From: an uncultured Clostridia bacterium
GTDB taxonomy: Bacteria; Bacillota; Clostridia; Peptostreptococcales; Anaerovoracaceae
Length of the DNA: 6,970 bases
Assembly (NCBI GenBank): GCA_934277495.1
Contig: CAKQUI010000109.1
Location: forward strand, 1-6,970
Direction: 5' to 3'
Part shown: positions 1 through 6,267 of the stretch, piece by piece
How positions within the stretch are numbered: the first letter of the stretch is position 1
Layout of the letters: each line of letters starts with the position of its first letter
Notes under the pieces: generated by a model
What the model was told of the DNA's origin: nothing
Seen by the model: only the letters and a program-made list of their open reading frames with translations
Database searches by the model: none
Position numbers and translations under genes: made by a program

Positions 1-204
1 CTGCAGAGTGCCATCACACTCTTAGCCCGTTACGCCGGCTTCACGTCTCAGCTACTGAGCAGTACATGATATCGCTGCCTTTCACCTTGCCCTCGGAGGC
101 CCATTTACTGAAACTGCATCTGCCCGGATCTCACCGCCCCGGACTCTCTTGGAGACCGTCCCTCAGTTTTACTTCCTCGTCTTCGGTTTAAGTTATTCAA
201 TCTG
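1..204 (-). promoter_or_regulatory. T-box leader (tRNA-sensing riboswitch), 5' part only; specifier probably UGG (Trp)
   Basis: Read on the minus strand, this has the order of parts of a T-box leader. A GAGGAAGTA segment (about 175-167) carries the AGTA typical of the loop-E side of the specifier loop. It is followed by AAACTG, then AGAGAG with TCCGG-GGCGGTGAGA-TCCGG (the conserved distal part of stem I), then CAGTTT, which pairs exactly with AAACTG. After that come the specifier side and CCTC, which pairs with GAGG. Between CAGTTT and CCTC lies CAGTAAATGGG; the usual codon-purine-CCTC spacing makes TGG (103-101) the specifier, with ATG (104-102) as alternative. Further on is a hairpin AGAGTG/CACTCT (22-5), which fits stem III. 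The antiterminator/terminator with the T-box sequence proper would lie beyond the left edge, as would the regulated gene, likely a tryptophan (or methionine) tRNA synthetase, biosynthesis or transport gene. The family call is firm; the amino acid is inferred. Confidence 0.83.
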
Positions 205-210
205 TTTTAT

Positions 211-239
211 ATGCTACCATGGTATTTTTGTTGTGTCAA
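211..239 (-). promoter_or_regulatory. Sigma-A-type promoter for the T-box transcript
   Basis: On the minus strand a perfect -35 TTGACA (239-234) is followed by a 17-nt spacer and TAGCAT (216-211) as the -10, with an extended TGn element directly before it. Transcription would start near 204, just ahead of stem I of the T-box. A 10-bp palindrome TACCATGGTA (215-224) overlaps the -10. The -35 is also one arm of the inverted repeat TGTCAA/TTGACA (234-239 and 248-253), so an operator here is possible but unproven. No intrinsic terminator is seen between this promoter and the gene ending at 277. Confidence 0.6.
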
Positions 240-276
240 CTATTTTTTTGACATTTATTTGTGTGTATGCCATAAA

Positions 277-789
277 TCATTTTCCGGTCCTGCAGTTTAT
301 CTTGGTCAGATATTTGATGCTCCTGTTGCCGTAGGTGTCGTCACAAAATACTGCACGCATCGGACCTGTGCCGCCTTTGGTGAAATACCCAAGTGTTTCT
401 CCGTTCCTGGAATATGCTATGAGCACCCTGTCTGTTTCTTTGCCGTCTGCTGCAGATGAATATCCGTCCCCGGCAGACAGTATGACAGTTTTGTAATCTG
501 TTACGCCTGCGTCGCTGAGAAGCTCATCCAGCATCACGCCAGTGAAGTCTCCTGCCTCGTCTCCCTCCTTGGCAGACTGCAGTTTTACATACTGTGTTTC
601 AGAGTCCAGTTTCATTATCTGCGACAGCGTATATTCTGCCACCACGCTGCCATCCCTGCATATAGTCACCGTCGTTCCGTCAGCAGCATCATAGCTGCGG
701 TTCATCCAAGCGGCTGCCGCCACTATGACGATCAGCACTGCTGCAAGGACAGCGATGAATTCAGGTGATATCTTCAGTCGTCTTTCCAT
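277..789 (-). CDS. Membrane-anchored single-domain sulfite-oxidase-fold (molybdopterin oxidoreductase-like) protein
   Basis: A 170-aa protein with one N-terminal hydrophobic segment (about residues 10-28), predicted to anchor it with the rest outside the cell. Residues 38-166 show the degenerate sulfite-oxidase/Moco-binding fold pattern also found in the two lipoproteins upstream: EYTLSQIMKL (52-61), FTGVMLDELLSDAGV (82-96), GDGY (107-110), VLIAYSRNGE (122-131) and GPMRAVF (142-148). No cysteine sits in an obvious Moco-ligand context; the Cys residues are 44, 149 and 166. Redox activity is therefore doubtful and ligand binding is at least as likely. The start overlaps the end of the S-component gene by 16 bases, and its GGGAGGAGG ribosome site lies inside that gene, so translation is probably coupled. 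It is the last gene of the operon. Molecular function is unknown. Confidence 0.85.
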   Translation of the reverse strand: MERRLKISPEFIAVLAAVLIVIVAAAAWMNRSYDAADGTTVTICRDGSVVAEYTLSQIMKLDSETQYVKLQSAKEGDEAGDFTGVMLDELLSDAGVTDYKTVILSAGDGYSSAADGKETDRVLIAYSRNGETLGYFTKGGTGPMRAVFCDDTYGNRSIKYLTKINCRTGK

Positions 790-1306
790 TTATGACTTCC
801 TCCTCCCGATGACATCAGCGACGTTTTGCTGAACAGCTTTATAAGCTGCCATCCGATCAGTCCTCCTGCCAGTCCTGAAAGAGCCGCCATCGCAAGCACA
901 AGGATCAGATATACGCCCGGAGCTCTGAAAAACACGACATTGACGCAGGCTGTACCGATCATATTAGCTGCAATACCTGCCAGCGCACAGCAGCCTGCAC
1001 AGCAGCATCTGTGTCTCGTAATCAGCAGCAGCAGTTCAACAGCAAGACCCGGACATATATATGTGAAAAGGCTCATTATGCCGTGGGATCCCACAACTCC
1101 GGTAAATATCACAAGCAATGCCTGTATAGTGCTTATTATGAAAGCTGTGCCCGGTTTTTTGACTATACCGTAGCCTATGACTATCCACATCATATAAAAC
1201 CCGCCTGCGAGAGCTCCACTATCTGTTTCGTAGCTATGTCCAGAGCTGCCATAACAGCCATTATCACAAGTTCATAAAGTGTGAATTTCTGAAATAATCT
1301 GTTCAT
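774..1306 (-). pseudogene. YkoE-like ECF transporter S component, frameshifted with internal deletion
   Basis: The reading frame opens at ATG 1306 (AGGA upstream) with MNRLFQKFTLYELVIMAVMA and runs to a TGA at 1192-1190 after 38 codons. The rest of the protein continues in a different frame, entered around 1215-1205, which reads GALAGGFYMMWIVIGYGIVKKPG. That frame continues as GSHGIMSLFTYICPGLAVE and a Cys-rich RHRCCCAGCC, with three or four hydrophobic segments, ending at 774. These C-terminal motifs fit the YkoE/ABC_cobalt-type S subunits of energy-coupling-factor importers, which bind a vitamin or related small molecule in the membrane. From memory of the family, a stretch of about 15 residues (often with an LITGPLFIPGG-like motif) normally sits between KQIV and GALAGG and is absent here. 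Only the 139-aa downstream part (1193-774, starting MMWIVIGYG) remains as an open frame. No ECF ATPase or T subunit is in the window. The substrate is unknown. Confidence 0.75.
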
Positions 1307-1344
1307 CTCAAAGTTCCTGTCCTGTCTGTCATCGTCTTTGCCGC

Positions 1345-1950
1345 TTATTTATAGCTGAGTTCGATATACTGTATATACGATCCCCAGCCCTGTACGTTAT
1401 AGTCCTGTGAATCGTTGGTATATGTGTCATAATCTGCCTGTCCGTACACAAGTTTGAACGGAGCCGGATATTCGGAATCTTCATCAGCCTCAACGACAGC
1501 TATGACAGGATCGACTTCTTTCTTTTTGTCGGAATCATTATCCTTGAAAGCGTATTTGCCATAAAGCTCATCCACATAATACTCTCTGGTATATCCGTCG
1601 CTGCAGACTACTTTCATGCTGGCGCCGTCTGTCTTGAAGCCTGCGTCTTCAAGCAGTGTTTTGAGATCCACGCCTTCGTATTCCTCAAAGAATCTTGCGT
1701 TCTGTACTTTTTTGTTCCTGCCGCTGTATGTATTCTTTTCCATGCCAAGCTTTTTAAGATCGTCAGCTGTATATTCCTTCTGCGTGCTGCCGTCGGATAT
1801 AGTCAGTGTCGTCGCTTCAGGATCAACCTTGTACTCTGAAGCCGCCTTGCCTTCGCTGCCTGCGCTGCTGCCCTTGTCAGTGCTGCTTCCACAGGCTGCA
1901 AAGGACATCGCCATGATGATACATAATAATACTGCCAGTAATCTTTTCAT
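1345..1950 (-). CDS. Lipoprotein with one sulfite-oxidase-fold-like domain
   Basis: A 201-aa protein with a clear lipoprotein signal: KR, a hydrophobic run, then the lipobox SFAAC with Cys20 as the predicted lipidation site. A short Ser/Gly/Lys-rich linker follows (21-45). Residues 46-198 form one copy of the same domain as its neighbours: KEYTADDLKKLGM (58-70), YEGVDLKTLLEDAGF (91-105), VVCSDGY (114-120), DPVIAVVEADEDSEY (147-161), then APFKLVYGQ (163-171) where relatives have GPhR, and a closing strand YIQYIEL. The three Cys residues are at 10, 20 and 116; Cys116 lies before DGY and is not a recognised Moco ligand position. The ATG lies 3 bases after the stop of the 677-aa gene, with AGGAG inside that gene's last codons, so the two are co-translated. 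It probably sits on the outer face of the membrane. Exact role unknown. Confidence 0.87.
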   Translation of the reverse strand: MKRLLAVLLCIIMAMSFAACGSSTDKGSSAGSEGKAASEYKVDPEATTLTISDGSTQKEYTADDLKKLGMEKNTYSGRNKKVQNARFFEEYEGVDLKTLLEDAGFKTDGASMKVVCSDGYTREYYVDELYGKYAFKDNDSDKKKEVDPVIAVVEADEDSEYPAPFKLVYGQADYDTYTNDSQDYNVQGWGSYIQYIELSYK

Positions 1951-1953
1951 TTC

Positions 1954-3987
1954 CTATTCTCCTATCTTTATTTCTCTGACACTCTTGACCCATTTCGAGA
2001 CCTGATTCTCCACAACAAGTCTCATAGGTCCGAAACCATTTTCTTTATTGAATCCGGCTGATTTCTCATCAGCTACCAGTGGTGCTCCGTTCATACTGTA
2101 GGCTATGATGACATCACGTTTCTCGCCCTGCTGATATTTGCTTTCTATCCCGTTCATGACATCGTTCACATCAAGGGTCGTGCTGTATCCGTCTTTGCCG
2201 ATGACTGTGATGCTGCCCGGTTTATCCAGTCCGTCTTTAAGGTTTTCATTTATGAGTTCCTTCAGCGCTACGCCCTGGTAAGCATTTATGCCGTTGGATG
2301 CTCCGAAGGAGTCCCTTACACTTTTTTTCTTTTCAAGTTCGGCCAGGGTATATTCTCTTATCTTCTTCACGCCGCTTCCTGATATCTTCAGAGTCGTTTC
2401 ACGGTATTTGTCGAAAGGCGTCTTGTCGTGAGTCCACTGTCCCTGTTTAGCTTTGACTTTTATTTCCGTGATACGGCTCACATCCGATGTCTTTACAGGA
2501 CCTCCTTTTTCCGGAGTCCTGCCGTTCTCACGTGTTATCAGAATCATCTTGTCCCTGTTCTTTTTCAGCTGTGAATACGTGTATGTTTTTTCCTGCACGC
2601 CAGTCACAGTGACTTTGTCGGCGTCCACAGCCACTCCGATCTCCTCAAGCAGTCCCGCCAGAGATATGCCCATCGTATCCGCATCTGTCACCCGGAGGTC
2701 AGTATACTGCTCGATCTCGTTCACTGTGAGTTCCGTTTCCTTTTTCAGACCTTTGCCAGTGAACTTTATCTTATATCCGCCGTAAGGATTTTCTGAAAGC
2801 TCGTCTTCGCCGGTGAGATCAAGTTCTATCTTTTCAACAGGTTTCGCAGTCGAACTTTCCGTATATCCGTCTGCCTTCGGCAGCAGCGCATATACTCCCT
2901 TTTCTGAAGGGCTGCCGTCTTTGCAGTATCCCAGTGCCGGCTTCACATTAGTTATCGTAAGGCCGTCTTTCTCTGTGGTATATCCGCTGTAATCGCCTTT
3001 GATGTTGCGGAAATATCCGATGTCTGTTTTCTGCGAGGTACCATCTGCATATGTAAATTTCACGCTTCCCTCTCTCGATGCAAAATCAAGAGACGCTGCA
3101 AGGAAACTCCACAGATCCGCACCTTTGTAATAGCTGCTTTTACCGTAGTAATTCTCTGCAGTCTCAGAAAACTCTTCGATATCCCTGTATGTAAAATCCT
3201 TTTTATCTATGATCTTCCTGTCCTTGTTTTTTACAGAGACCTTCAGCACTTTCTCATCTGCTGCTGGTCCGCTGTGCCTGTCCGCATGGTCATCACTTCC
3301 TATGATGATCTTCCTGACCCATTTGGCATTGTCAGGTGCATTGTATTCATCAGGAAATTTCTGTCCCGCTATAAGCCGCACAGGACCTCCTGTATTCTCG
3401 GCTTTTTTGACAAATCCATCTTTTGCAGATACCTCTTCGCCTGGCGTACGGGAGCCTACCGGATCTGTCAGAGGATATCCGTCGCTGCCGAATGCCAGTA
3501 TCACAGGGACATTTTCTTCCTCCGGCTTGTCGCTTTCCATGCTGTCATATGTATTGTCCGTGCTGTTTCTTATCTCGCCGAGAGACAATACAGTAACGTA
3601 ACCGTCTGCTGATACGACCTTAACATCGGTCGAATCGCTCATCTTATCGTCCAGTCCTGCATAACACAGCAGTTCGTAAAGCTTTATACCTGTCATCTCA
3701 TGCTTTGTGAATACCGAACCTCTTGTCAGCATGCTGTATGTGCCTTCATATGACAAAGAGCTGTCTTCTTCCGCAAGCTCCTCCAGTTCACGGACTGAAT
3801 ATATCTTTTCACCGCTCATACCGCTGCCGGTGACTGTAACAGCCGTGAACAGATAATCGCCTGCACCGTAATTATTCTTTTCGTCATAGTTTATATGCAG
3901 TGCTTCACTGTTCATACCGCCGCACGATACAAGGGTCAGTACCATCATGACTGATATCAACACTGCAATACAGATCTTTTTCTTCAT
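1954..3987 (-). CDS. Large lipoprotein with four degenerate sulfite-oxidase-fold (molybdopterin oxidoreductase-like) repeats
   Basis: A 677-aa surface lipoprotein: signal peptide 1-21 and lipobox TLVSC with Cys22. Four tandem copies of one domain can be read from repeated landmarks, at about 48-229, 246-390, 403-513 and 531-676. The helix motif h-G-h-x-L-x-x-L-L occurs in each: MTGIKLYELLCYAGL (98-112), YKGADLWSFLAASL (287-300), TMGISLAGLLEEIGV (438-452), YQGVALKELINENL (570-583). Copies 1 and 4 are the best kept, each with a DGY motif (128-130, 599-601), a 'hILAh..hG.PL' strand, and a GPhR-hh...KWVK/R..hhIG ending (201-230, 653-676). Copies 2 and 3 are more diverged; copy 3 is shortened. Only four Cys residues exist (6, 22, 109, 355), so no copy shows a convincing Moco-binding Cys. 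It is the first gene of the operon, with AAGGAAG 5 bases before the ATG. The repeated layout suggests a binding scaffold rather than an enzyme; that is inference. Confidence 0.87.
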   Translation of the reverse strand: MKKKICIAVLISVMMVLTLVSCGGMNSEALHINYDEKNNYGAGDYLFTAVTVTGSGMSGEKIYSVRELEELAEEDSSLSYEGTYSMLTRGSVFTKHEMTGIKLYELLCYAGLDDKMSDSTDVKVVSADGYVTVLSLGEIRNSTDNTYDSMESDKPEEENVPVILAFGSDGYPLTDPVGSRTPGEEVSAKDGFVKKAENTGGPVRLIAGQKFPDEYNAPDNAKWVRKIIIGSDDHADRHSGPAADEKVLKVSVKNKDRKIIDKKDFTYRDIEEFSETAENYYGKSSYYKGADLWSFLAASLDFASREGSVKFTYADGTSQKTDIGYFRNIKGDYSGYTTEKDGLTITNVKPALGYCKDGSPSEKGVYALLPKADGYTESSTAKPVEKIELDLTGEDELSENPYGGYKIKFTGKGLKKETELTVNEIEQYTDLRVTDADTMGISLAGLLEEIGVAVDADKVTVTGVQEKTYTYSQLKKNRDKMILITRENGRTPEKGGPVKTSDVSRITEIKVKAKQGQWTHDKTPFDKYRETTLKISGSGVKKIREYTLAELEKKKSVRDSFGASNGINAYQGVALKELINENLKDGLDKPGSITVIGKDGYSTTLDVNDVMNGIESKYQQGEKRDVIIAYSMNGAPLVADEKSAGFNKENGFGPMRLVVENQVSKWVKSVREIKIGE

Positions 3988-4040
3988 TTCAACTTCCTTC
4001 TCGTATGATAGTATCCGTACGAAATCTATCGATTTTGTTT

Positions 4041-4068
4041 ATGATACCATATTCAGAGTATTTCTGAA
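4041..4068 (-). promoter_or_regulatory. Candidate promoter of the sulfite-oxidase-fold/ECF operon
   Basis: On the minus strand, TTCAGA (4068-4063) and TATCAT (4046-4041) are 16 bases apart, and the -10 is preceded by TGG, an extended -10 element. Transcription would start near 4034, leaving a leader of about 47 bases before the ATG at 3987. The -35 hexamer is one arm of a perfect inverted repeat TTCAGA-n5-TCTGAA (4052-4057, 4063-4068), which could serve as an operator. Confidence 0.45.
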
Positions 4069-4075
4069 GTTGCCA

Positions 4076-4112
4076 GAACAACTTTATTTTATTTTTTTGT
4101 TGTTCCGACAAC
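4076..4112. repeat. Cluster of inverted repeats in the divergent intergenic region (possible operator)
   Basis: Three related half-sites occur within 37 bases: GAACAAC (4076-4082), GTTGTTC (4099-4105) and CGACAAC (4106-4112). The first two form a perfect 7-bp inverted repeat with a 16-base AT-rich centre. The last two overlap a compact repeat GTTGT-TCCG-ACAAC (4099-4112). The cluster sits directly upstream of the plus-strand -10 and about 10 bases upstream of the minus-strand -35, so one regulator could act on both divergent operons. No known regulator's consensus is matched with confidence. Confidence 0.4.
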
Positions 4113-4139
4113 GTCATTTGTGGCAAAATAGACTATAAT
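4111..4139 (+). promoter_or_regulatory. Candidate promoter of the NTPase/DUF364 operon
   Basis: A perfect -10 TATAAT lies at 4134-4139. At a 17-base spacing the -35 would be ACGTCA (4111-4116), which matches only 3 of 6 consensus bases. The promoter may therefore be weak or activator-dependent. The start point would be near 4146, giving a leader of about 26-29 bases that contains GGAGG at 4164-4168. Confidence 0.5.
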
Positions 4140-4171
4140 GAAGTAACGGATCATCAAAAATATGGAGGAAT

Positions 4172-4783
4172 ATGATGTACAGACACTTGTTTCTGGAAGG
4201 CCCGATACAGATGGGCAAATCCACACTGCTGCGGCAGCTACTGGCACCGTATAAAGGTCAGATAGGCGGATTTGCCAGCCAGCGTATGCTGAACGATGAG
4301 GGCAGGACTATAGGATACAGGATAGGACCTGCAGAAAGTACGTCTCTCACGATACCTTTTTCAGAAGGCAGAGATCTGCCGGGGATATTCCGTGTGATAC
4401 ATGAAGACGGCACATCTGAAAAATTTCCGGAAGCTTTTGACGAATACGGCGTCAGCCTCCTGAAATCATCTGAAGGAAAAAAACTGATACTTCTCGACGA
4501 GATAGGCGGTGCTGAGCTTCTGAGCAGCGAGTTCGACAAAGCTCTTTGCAATACCCTTGCAGATAAAACTCCATGTATCGGCGTCATAAAGCTCAATTCG
4601 AAAGCCTCGTCCATGTCAAAGACGGCCGGCTACAGCAGCATAGTCACCGAATACAATAACAGGCTGCGGGAAAAGATACTGAATGAATACAGCGGCAGCA
4701 TCCTGCCTTTCAGACGCAGTGATGATATATTAAAGAAAGAAATAGAGGAATTTTTATGTGGGATTTTTACGACAGAACAATAG
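4172..4783 (+). CDS. THEP1-like P-loop NTPase
   Basis: A 203-aa cytoplasmic protein, about the usual length for the nucleoside-triphosphatase THEP1 family (NTPase_1). The Walker A loop is GPIQMGKST (10-18), with Lys16 and Ser17 placed to bind the phosphates and Mg. A Walker B strand with the family signature, LILLDEIGGAEL, is at 105-116, and GGFASQRML (32-40) matches the family's 'GF.t.E' region. Members hydrolyse NTPs in vitro but their cell role is poorly known. Two ATGs are possible: 4172 is only 3 bases from GGAGG, while 4175 has a 6-base spacing and may be the real start (protein MYRHLFLEG). The gene overlaps the next one by 28 bases, so translation is coupled. Its pairing with a DUF364 gene, convergent to a MobB gene, suggests work on a metal or metal-cofactor pathway; this is inference. 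Confidence 0.85.
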   Translation: MMYRHLFLEGPIQMGKSTLLRQLLAPYKGQIGGFASQRMLNDEGRTIGYRIGPAESTSLTIPFSEGRDLPGIFRVIHEDGTSEKFPEAFDEYGVSLLKSSEGKKLILLDEIGGAELLSSEFDKALCNTLADKTPCIGVIKLNSKASSMSKTAGYSSIVTEYNNRLREKILNEYSGSILPFRRSDDILKKEIEEFLCGIFTTEQ

Positions 4784-5475
4784 CCGAAATACCTGACGGA
4801 CTCGAAGCATATGTCGATTTCATATATGTGGGACCTGTCTGGACGATGGTGTGCGCAGGCGATTACTGCGGCGTAGCTGTGACAGTCAACGAGCAGGACA
4901 GACCCCTGCGTGATTTTTCGCATCTTTACGGCAGACCGCTGAAAGAAATAGCTTACATGTGCAAATCATGGGATTTCATGGAGGCGTCTGTGGGTACTGC
5001 TGCACTGAATGCATATATCAACTCAAAGGAACATGTAATACAGGAAAAATGCCTGCCTACGACAAACGGGTTCCATGACTATAAAGAGATTGCCAGCGGT
5101 AAAAAAGTGGCGATCATAGGTCATTTCGCCAAACTGGAAAAGTTCCTGACAGACTCGGAAGTCTATGTCCTTGAGCGTAAGCCTGTCCCCGGGGATTATC
5201 CGGACTCTGCTTGCGAATATCTGCTGCCTGAGATGGATTTTACGATAATCACAGGCTCTGCTTTCGTCAACAAGACGCTGCCACGTCTGCTGCAGCTAAG
5301 CAGGCATGCTGTCGTCCTTGGTCCGAGCACGCCAATGTCCAGAGCTATCCTGGATTTTGGTGCAAAGGAACTCAGCGGGTTCTCACCAAGATCGATGACA
5401 AAAGACGACGCCCCGGTCATATGCGGATGCAACACACGGATGTCTTTATATGGAGAACGTGTAAAACTCGTTTAA
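4756..5475 (+). CDS. DUF4213/DUF364 putative heavy-metal chelation protein
   Basis: A 239-aa soluble protein. The N-terminal 95 residues fit the DUF4213 (enolase-N-like) module. Residues about 105-225 fit DUF364, with VAIIGHFAKLEKF (118-130), VYVLERKPVPGDYPDS (136-151), EYLLPEMDFTIITGSAFVNK (154-173) and VVLGPSTPMS (186-195). The fold is Rossmann-like, and family proteins are thought to bind a metal or metal-pterin-type ligand; the acidic residues near 140-160 and the Cys pair in VICGCN (221-226) are candidates but unproven as ligands. The start lies inside the NTPase gene, with GAGG (4745-4748) 7 bases upstream, and the transcript ends at the terminator at 5500. DUF364 genes are often found near metal-transport or cofactor genes, which fits this context. 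The biochemical reaction is not known. Confidence 0.87.
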   Translation: MWDFYDRTIAEIPDGLEAYVDFIYVGPVWTMVCAGDYCGVAVTVNEQDRPLRDFSHLYGRPLKEIAYMCKSWDFMEASVGTAALNAYINSKEHVIQEKCLPTTNGFHDYKEIASGKKVAIIGHFAKLEKFLTDSEVYVLERKPVPGDYPDSACEYLLPEMDFTIITGSAFVNKTLPRLLQLSRHAVVLGPSTPMSRAILDFGAKELSGFSPRSMTKDDAPVICGCNTRMSLYGERVKLV

Positions 5476-5499
5476 TCCCCAGTATGCTGTATCATATCT

Positions 5500-5535
5500 G
5501 CCGGATCTTTGCAAAAGGTCCGGCTATTTTATTTT
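5500..5535 (+). terminator. Intrinsic terminator of the NTPase/DUF364 operon
   Basis: An 11-bp stem GCCGGATCTTT/AAAGGTCCGGC (5500-5510 and 5514-5524, one T-G pair) with a GCA loop is followed by TATTTTATTTT (5525-5535). It lies 25 bases after the DUF364 stop codon. The last base of the right arm is also the last base of the convergent MobB gene's stop codon. On the minus strand no T-run follows the hairpin, so it is directional for the plus strand. Confidence 0.9.
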
Positions 5536-6267
5536 CACTGTTATCTCGCACCCATCCTCATATCCGTTGAGAGTCTGTATCACTGATGTCGTGACGCTCC
5601 TGACTATGTTTTTCACAAAAGGCACCATTGGCAGTTCTTCTCCGTTTATGAAGACCTTGACATTCTCGCCTTTGAGGATACATTCGGAGATGCTGCCTGT
5701 ACCGTCGAGTATCCTCTTTGTCAGACCACGGCAGTCTGTACCACATGCAGTGCAGCAGTCTGCACTGTAATTCGGCATCCTCTCCGGCGTCTTTTCTTCG
5801 ATGAGGTCCACAAGCCTGCCGATATCTGTCGTGGCGTTTATCACAGGAAATCCTCTGTATTCTGTAAGCTCATTCGAGATAACGCCTGATATACCTATTG
5901 TCAGATCCTCTATCTGCCTGTCCACCTGCTCGGTAGTGATGCCTGTCGCTATGCTGGGACAGTTGGCTTCTGCATGGCCTTCGATTACCACATAGTCCTG
6001 GCTGTAGATATCCAGTATTCGTTCTATATCGACGCGGTGATCGAACATGATATCGGTCTCACTGAGACCTCTTGCTGTCACCGGATGGGCTCCTGCCTGC
6101 TTGTGCTTGTATGTATTTGTGCCCTCGGTCTCCATTGTGAATGCTTCGTAGTGGATCTCCTTCACTGAACCTACTGTATAGCCCCTGCGTCTCAGCTCTC
6201 TGATAACAGCTTCGACAGTAGTTGTCTTGCCTGTTTTTGTCGTTCCCTGTACTTTTATTACTTTCAT
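5524..6267 (-). CDS. mobB: MobB-like GTPase with Cys-rich C-terminal extension
   Basis: A 247-aa protein. Residues 1-160 are a MobB P-loop domain: Walker A GTTKTGKTT (8-16), EIHYEAFTMETEGTNTYKH (37-55) and KQAGAHPV (56-63) matching the family's 'D..G.DS...AGA' region, and YVVIEGHAEA (92-101) as the Walker B strand. MobB binds GTP and helps join molybdopterin to a nucleotide in making the dinucleotide form of Moco. Classical MobB is about 170 residues. Here residues 165-247 add a domain with C171, C172, C175, C179 and C196, and a segment FINGEELPMVPFVKNIVRS (206-224). I recall a similar ending in MobB-like proteins of methanogens, which may bind metal or an Fe-S cluster. The start has AGGAG 7 bases upstream. 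Whether it serves Moco or another metal cofactor cannot be told. Confidence 0.85.
   Translation of the reverse strand: MKVIKVQGTTKTGKTTTVEAVIRELRRRGYTVGSVKEIHYEAFTMETEGTNTYKHKQAGAHPVTARGLSETDIMFDHRVDIERILDIYSQDYVVIEGHAEANCPSIATGITTEQVDRQIEDLTIGISGVISNELTEYRGFPVINATTDIGRLVDLIEEKTPERMPNYSADCCTACGTDCRGLTKRILDGTGSISECILKGENVKVFINGEELPMVPFVKNIVRSVTTSVIQTLNGYEDGCEITVKIK

Noticed and set aside
234..253. TGTCAA/TTGACA inverted repeat as an intrinsic terminator of the 277-3987 operon
   Set aside because: The stem is only 6 bp, AT-rich, and has no T-run after it on the minus strand.
248..276. Plus-strand promoter TTGACA (248-253) with CATAAA 17 bases downstream
   Set aside because: The -10 is weak and it would drive transcription antisense into the 170-aa gene with no plus-strand gene following; TTGACA is more simply one arm of the inverted repeat around the T-box promoter.
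149..459. Plus-strand open frames with hydrophobic residues opposite the T-box and its promoter
   Set aside because: They lie antisense to a clear regulatory RNA and promoter, have no convincing ribosome site and resemble no family; the hydrophobic look comes from T-rich DNA.
2453..3612. Plus-strand frames of 110-130 codons antisense to the large lipoprotein gene
   Set aside because: Ser/Phe-rich products are the usual shadow of a Lys/Glu/Asp-rich minus-strand gene, and the minus frame has clear repeated domain motifs, a lipobox and a good ribosome site.
4258..4923. Minus-strand frames opposite the NTPase and the start of the DUF364 gene
   Set aside because: The plus frames carry Walker A/B motifs and DUF364 motifs with ribosome sites and a terminator; the antisense products show nothing recognisable.
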